Shown: one piece after another, positions 63,412-64,000 of the stretch | How positions within the stretch are numbered: the first letter of the stretch is position 1 | Layout: the number at the start of each line of letters is the position of its first letter | DNA from: G963667855 sp963667855 | GTDB lineage: Bacteria > Planctomycetota > Phycisphaerae > UBA1845 | Assembly (NCBI GenBank): GCA_963667855.2 | Contig: CAXXKI010000029.1 | Coordinates: forward strand, 496,001-560,000 | Length of the DNA stretch: 64,000 bases | Direction of reading: 5' to 3' | Program-made: the position numbers and the translations under genes | Notes under the pieces: model-generated | Database searches by the model: none | Seen by the model: the letters and a program-made list of their open reading frames with translations, nothing else | What the model was told of the DNA's origin: nothing

Positions 63412-64000
63412 ATGAACCGAAAACGCGGATTCCCAGAACAGAACCTTACTGACATGCGAAACTTAATAACATCCGCTGGGACAGAAACCGTTACAGGAAA
63501 AAAGCGATCCCTTTGCTTAGCGAAAAGATACGGTGTGCTCACTGGAATGATCTGGCTGGTGGTAATCGGCCTTTTATGCACTGCGGATTTCAGCGGACTT
63601 TCCGATAGTATGCACGCGAAATCGTTGCGGCCACCGCAGTTGGAAACCAAAACCGGAGCGGATGATGCGGAAAACGCCGGTCCACGAACAACAAAATTAC
63701 GAAACGAACCCATTTGGCGGATAACACTGGCGGTAAAGGCATCGGACACACCAAATGCGAAATTACGAAACGAACCCAAACAGGGGAAAAACCGAGATAA
63801 CCCACCGCACCGCAACTGGTTAAGACAGCTGACGGGTCCCAGCGGATTCGCCGCACCTGGCGTAACCATGCCCGGGATGCCCGCTACTTGCAGTCAAACC
63901 AAAACTGGAGCGGTTAGTCGAGCAGAACCTGCACGGATGCCCCATATACTCCGAACGCCACTGCCGTCCGCAGCACAGGCCAGCAGCCGTCCGGCAAAGT
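63412..64000 (+). CDS. Large exported or membrane protein, N-terminal part (cut by window edge)
   Basis: An open frame of 196 codons runs from ATG 63412 to the window end without a stop, preceded by AAGGAGAGAGG. Residues 45-65 (VLTGMIWLVVIGLLCTADF) form a hydrophobic segment after a long basic leader, as in some planctomycete exported proteins. The rest is polar, Pro-, Thr- and Ala-rich. The stretch KLRNEP occurs twice (about residues 100 and 119), encoded by the repeated 19-mer AAATTACGAAACGAACCCA. The low-complexity content makes the reading tentative. Confidence 0.5.
   Translation, partial: MNRKRGFPEQNLTDMRNLITSAGTETVTGKKRSLCLAKRYGVLTGMIWLVVIGLLCTADFSGLSDSMHAKSLRPPQLETKTGADDAENAGPRTTKLRNEPIWRITLAVKASDTPNAKLRNEPKQGKNRDNPPHRNWLRQLTGPSGFAAPGVTMPGMPATCSQTKTGAVSRAEPARMPHILRTPLPSAAQASSRPAK

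Noticed and set aside
63378..63869. 163-codon minus-strand frame with repeated GSFRNF
   Set aside because: The repeats are the complement of the 19-mer in the plus-strand frame, and the plus frame has a strong ribosome site.
1..64000. tRNA or rRNA genes
   Set aside because: I did not see a cloverleaf with GTTCRANNC or an rRNA-like stretch; a covariance search would be the decisive test.

Overview
The window reads as a chromosome segment of a planctomycete, most likely of the Phycisphaerae type. This is inferred from content, not from a search. The clues are several proteins ending in the same small zinc ribbon (CxxCxYNLTGNxSGxCPECG), a secreted protein with a dockerin-like EF-hand tail, a pseudopilin-like protein, a basic NRKNAKKSTGPKTAAGK protein, and a tandemly duplicated giant UvrA.

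Layout. 0-4 kb: the end of a hydrogenase-maturation cluster (hypC, and a HypF reduced to its Kae1-like domain), divergent from a globin-coupled sensor kinase and an NtrC-type sigma54 activator. 4-8 kb: dockerin-like secreted protein, dGTPase family, HIT hydrolase, lipoprotein. 8-16 kb: a textbook promoter, two complete UvrA units in tandem (the first split by one in-frame TGA), a C-terminal extension, and a translationally coupled CBM9-like protein. 16-25.7 kb: sodium:solute symporter with a small membrane partner, pseudopilin, DtxR-type regulator, SLC13-type permease, TMTC-like TPR membrane protein, aminotransferase with a clear terminator. 25.9-28.8 kb: modABC for molybdate, then an RDD protein with zinc ribbons.

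28.8-35.7 kb is an accessory, repeat-rich zone. It holds tandem 160-bp and 229-bp repeats, 75-bp REP-like hairpins, gene remnants, a recent 0.7-kb duplication with one truncated gene copy, and a short repeat that three times borders a broken gene. 35.8-47.7 kb returns to ordinary genes: a late menaquinone cluster (UbiA-, UbiX- and UbiE-type, with a large membrane protein embedded), SRAP, DUF4139, an SGNH hydrolase and TPR and OmpA-like lipoproteins. 48.1-49.6 kb is an IS3-family element with a frameshifted transposase; next to it is an unusual GNAT-histone-deacetylase fusion, then a PocR-PAS histidine kinase.

55-64 kb is a second accessory zone with the same REP hairpins, small lipoprotein and membrane genes, and the most striking feature of the window: a complete 2.03-kb group II intron and a 552-bp 3'-truncated copy. 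Both sit at the identical point inside the CPECG codons of two different zinc-ribbon genes. The first bases of the intron encode five residues and a stop, so both host proteins keep their metal-binding motif even without splicing. The intron thus appears to home into a multicopy, self-tolerated motif of the host family. The window ends in an open, unfinished gene.
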